Assembly: GCA_030065935.1 (NCBI GenBank)
Contig: JASJCP010000055.1
Coordinates: forward strand, 1-44,842
Source: Xenococcaceae cyanobacterium MO_167.B27
GTDB lineage: Bacteria > Cyanobacteriota > Cyanobacteriia > Cyanobacteriales > Xenococcaceae
Direction of reading: 5' to 3'
DNA length: 44,842 nucleotides
Shown here: piece by piece, positions 44,145 through 44,842 of the stretch
Numbering within the stretch: position 1 is the stretch's first letter
How the letters are laid out: every line of letters begins with the position of its first letter
Made by a program: the position numbers and the translations under genes
The notes under the pieces: model-generated
The model's database searches: none
Told to the model about the DNA's origin: nothing
The model's input: the letters and a program-made list of their open reading frames with translations, nothing else

Positions 44145-44842
44145 TCCTTGGTAAAGCAGTTAAACGAAGCAGTAAAGCAAAGTGTTCCTTTAACTAGGTT
44201 CGGTGGAGGCAATAAATCAAATCTCTATTAGGAGATACATTGGTTTTCCCTGTTCCCTTTATTTATTTCTCGATACACTTAGGTTTCCACAATATGCCGT
44301 GTCAGACACCCTTACACATTCGCCGATAACTCGAATGCAGTCTAAATGACATTCCTTCGTAGCGAACGCTTCAGCCTTTAGTTATCCTGTACTGTACGTT
44401 TAAAGTCTGAAGTACTACTATGACTATCTTTGGCAGTAGAATTGGAAGTTCTACTTTTTCAATCGCTTTGCGTCCATACTGATTTACGACAAGGTGAGTG
44501 GATTGACTGTACGTTAACCGTATGTATCTTCCCTTGCAGAATACCTAAAGACGATTTTCGGCAGGGCTGCTTTTCTACCCATGCACCGAGAGATGTTAAT
44601 TACCAATTAACAAAACCTGGGTAGATGGATTCAAACCTTGGGTTCGGTCGGAAGGAATCTAACCTCCATAAAATAAAGAGTTATGAGAATAATCTCACAA
44701 GGTTGACGGTAATGAAATTATCTGTCTTCCGCAAGAAGACCCCCATGTCCCATGGTGGGATGAATTGCGGGCATAGTTTAATTGTTCAAAACTTGATCTT
44801 CTAATTTAAACACATAATTAGAAAAATTTGACTTTTCTCTAA
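44145..44842. other. Unassigned, hairpin-rich non-coding end of window
   Basis: About 700 bases with no credible gene. Minus-strand hairpins include GTAGAA/TTCTAC (near 44440), CTACCCA/TGGGTAG (near 44574-44625), and CCGCAA/TTGCGG at 44729-44770 enclosing CCATG/CATGG, which resembles an IS605-type terminal palindrome. AACGTACAGT occurs twice (near 44392 and 44507). A 64-codon plus-strand frame at 44430-44624 has no family features. This may be domain I of the group II intron, a second mobile element end, or both. Confidence 0.4.

Noticed and set aside
44596-44660. Possible tRNA T-arm (TTTGAATCC on the minus strand)
   Set aside because: The flanking bases cannot form the 5-bp T stem or an acceptor stem, and there are no D- or anticodon arms nearby.

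Overview
The window reads as AT-rich cyanobacterial chromosome. GCGATCGC (HIP1) octamers are scattered through genes and spacers. The gene set is typical of the phylum: a FutA-type iron-binding protein, carotenoid isomerase CrtH, a pheophorbide-oxygenase-like Rieske protein, CPP1-like and DUF2839 proteins, and filamentous-haemagglutinin-type exoproteins. Species cannot be fixed from the sequence alone; a unicellular or baeocystous coastal or freshwater lineage is a guess. Both window ends fall in repeat-like or mobile DNA, as assembly contig ends often do.

Layout. 1-1.2 kb: a complete IS5-type insertion sequence with 33-bp perfect inverted repeats and a damaged transposase 3' end. 1.7-5.2 kb: iron and tetrapyrrole block (futA, a convergent Crp/Fnr regulator resembling idiB, and a long CbiX/SirB chelatase with a His-rich tail). 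5.3-8 kb and 15.6-18.5 kb: two paralogous secreted TPS-type exoproteins. Between them lie a HAD phosphatase, a CPP1-like J-domain membrane protein, DUF2839, a secreted protein of unknown function, a badly deleted cytochrome P450 pseudogene, tatC, pgm, a truncated fatty-acid hydroxylase and a transposase scrap. 18.5-20.7 kb: a chemoreceptor with a duplicated sensor module. 21.5-27.4 kb: the minus-strand order purC-bamA-lpxC-fabZ-lpxA (purine synthesis, outer-membrane assembly and lipid A). 27.9-30.4 kb: a DUF7219 protein, an internally deleted tnpB remnant whose right end supplies the ribosome-binding site of dppB, dppB itself, an IS200-like tnpA element, and a small zinc-finger protein. 30.4-36.6 kb (minus): PsiE-like protein, von Willebrand A protein, glutathione S-transferase-like protein, a PaO-type Rieske oxygenase split by a 78-bp MITE, and crtH. 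37.3-41.6 kb (plus): an arsenosugar-type cluster, arsM - PiT transporter - arsS - TVP38/DedA. 41.5-43.4 kb: a lone IS630 orfA, a small protein carrying a translated palindromic repeat, and dppC. 43.4-44.8 kb: the 3' exon of a decayed tnpB preceded by group II intron domains V and VI, on the minus strand.

Recurrent theme: small mobile DNA remodels genes here. A MITE splits the Rieske oxygenase. Heptamer tandem repeats and palindromes provide C-termini or internal coding segments. An IS200/IS605 remnant provides translation signals. A group II intron sits at the edge of a tnpB exon. The strongest candidate for a functional system of interest is the arsenic cluster with an embedded PiT-type (phosphate/arsenate) permease. 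No CRISPR array, rRNA or convincing tRNA was found.
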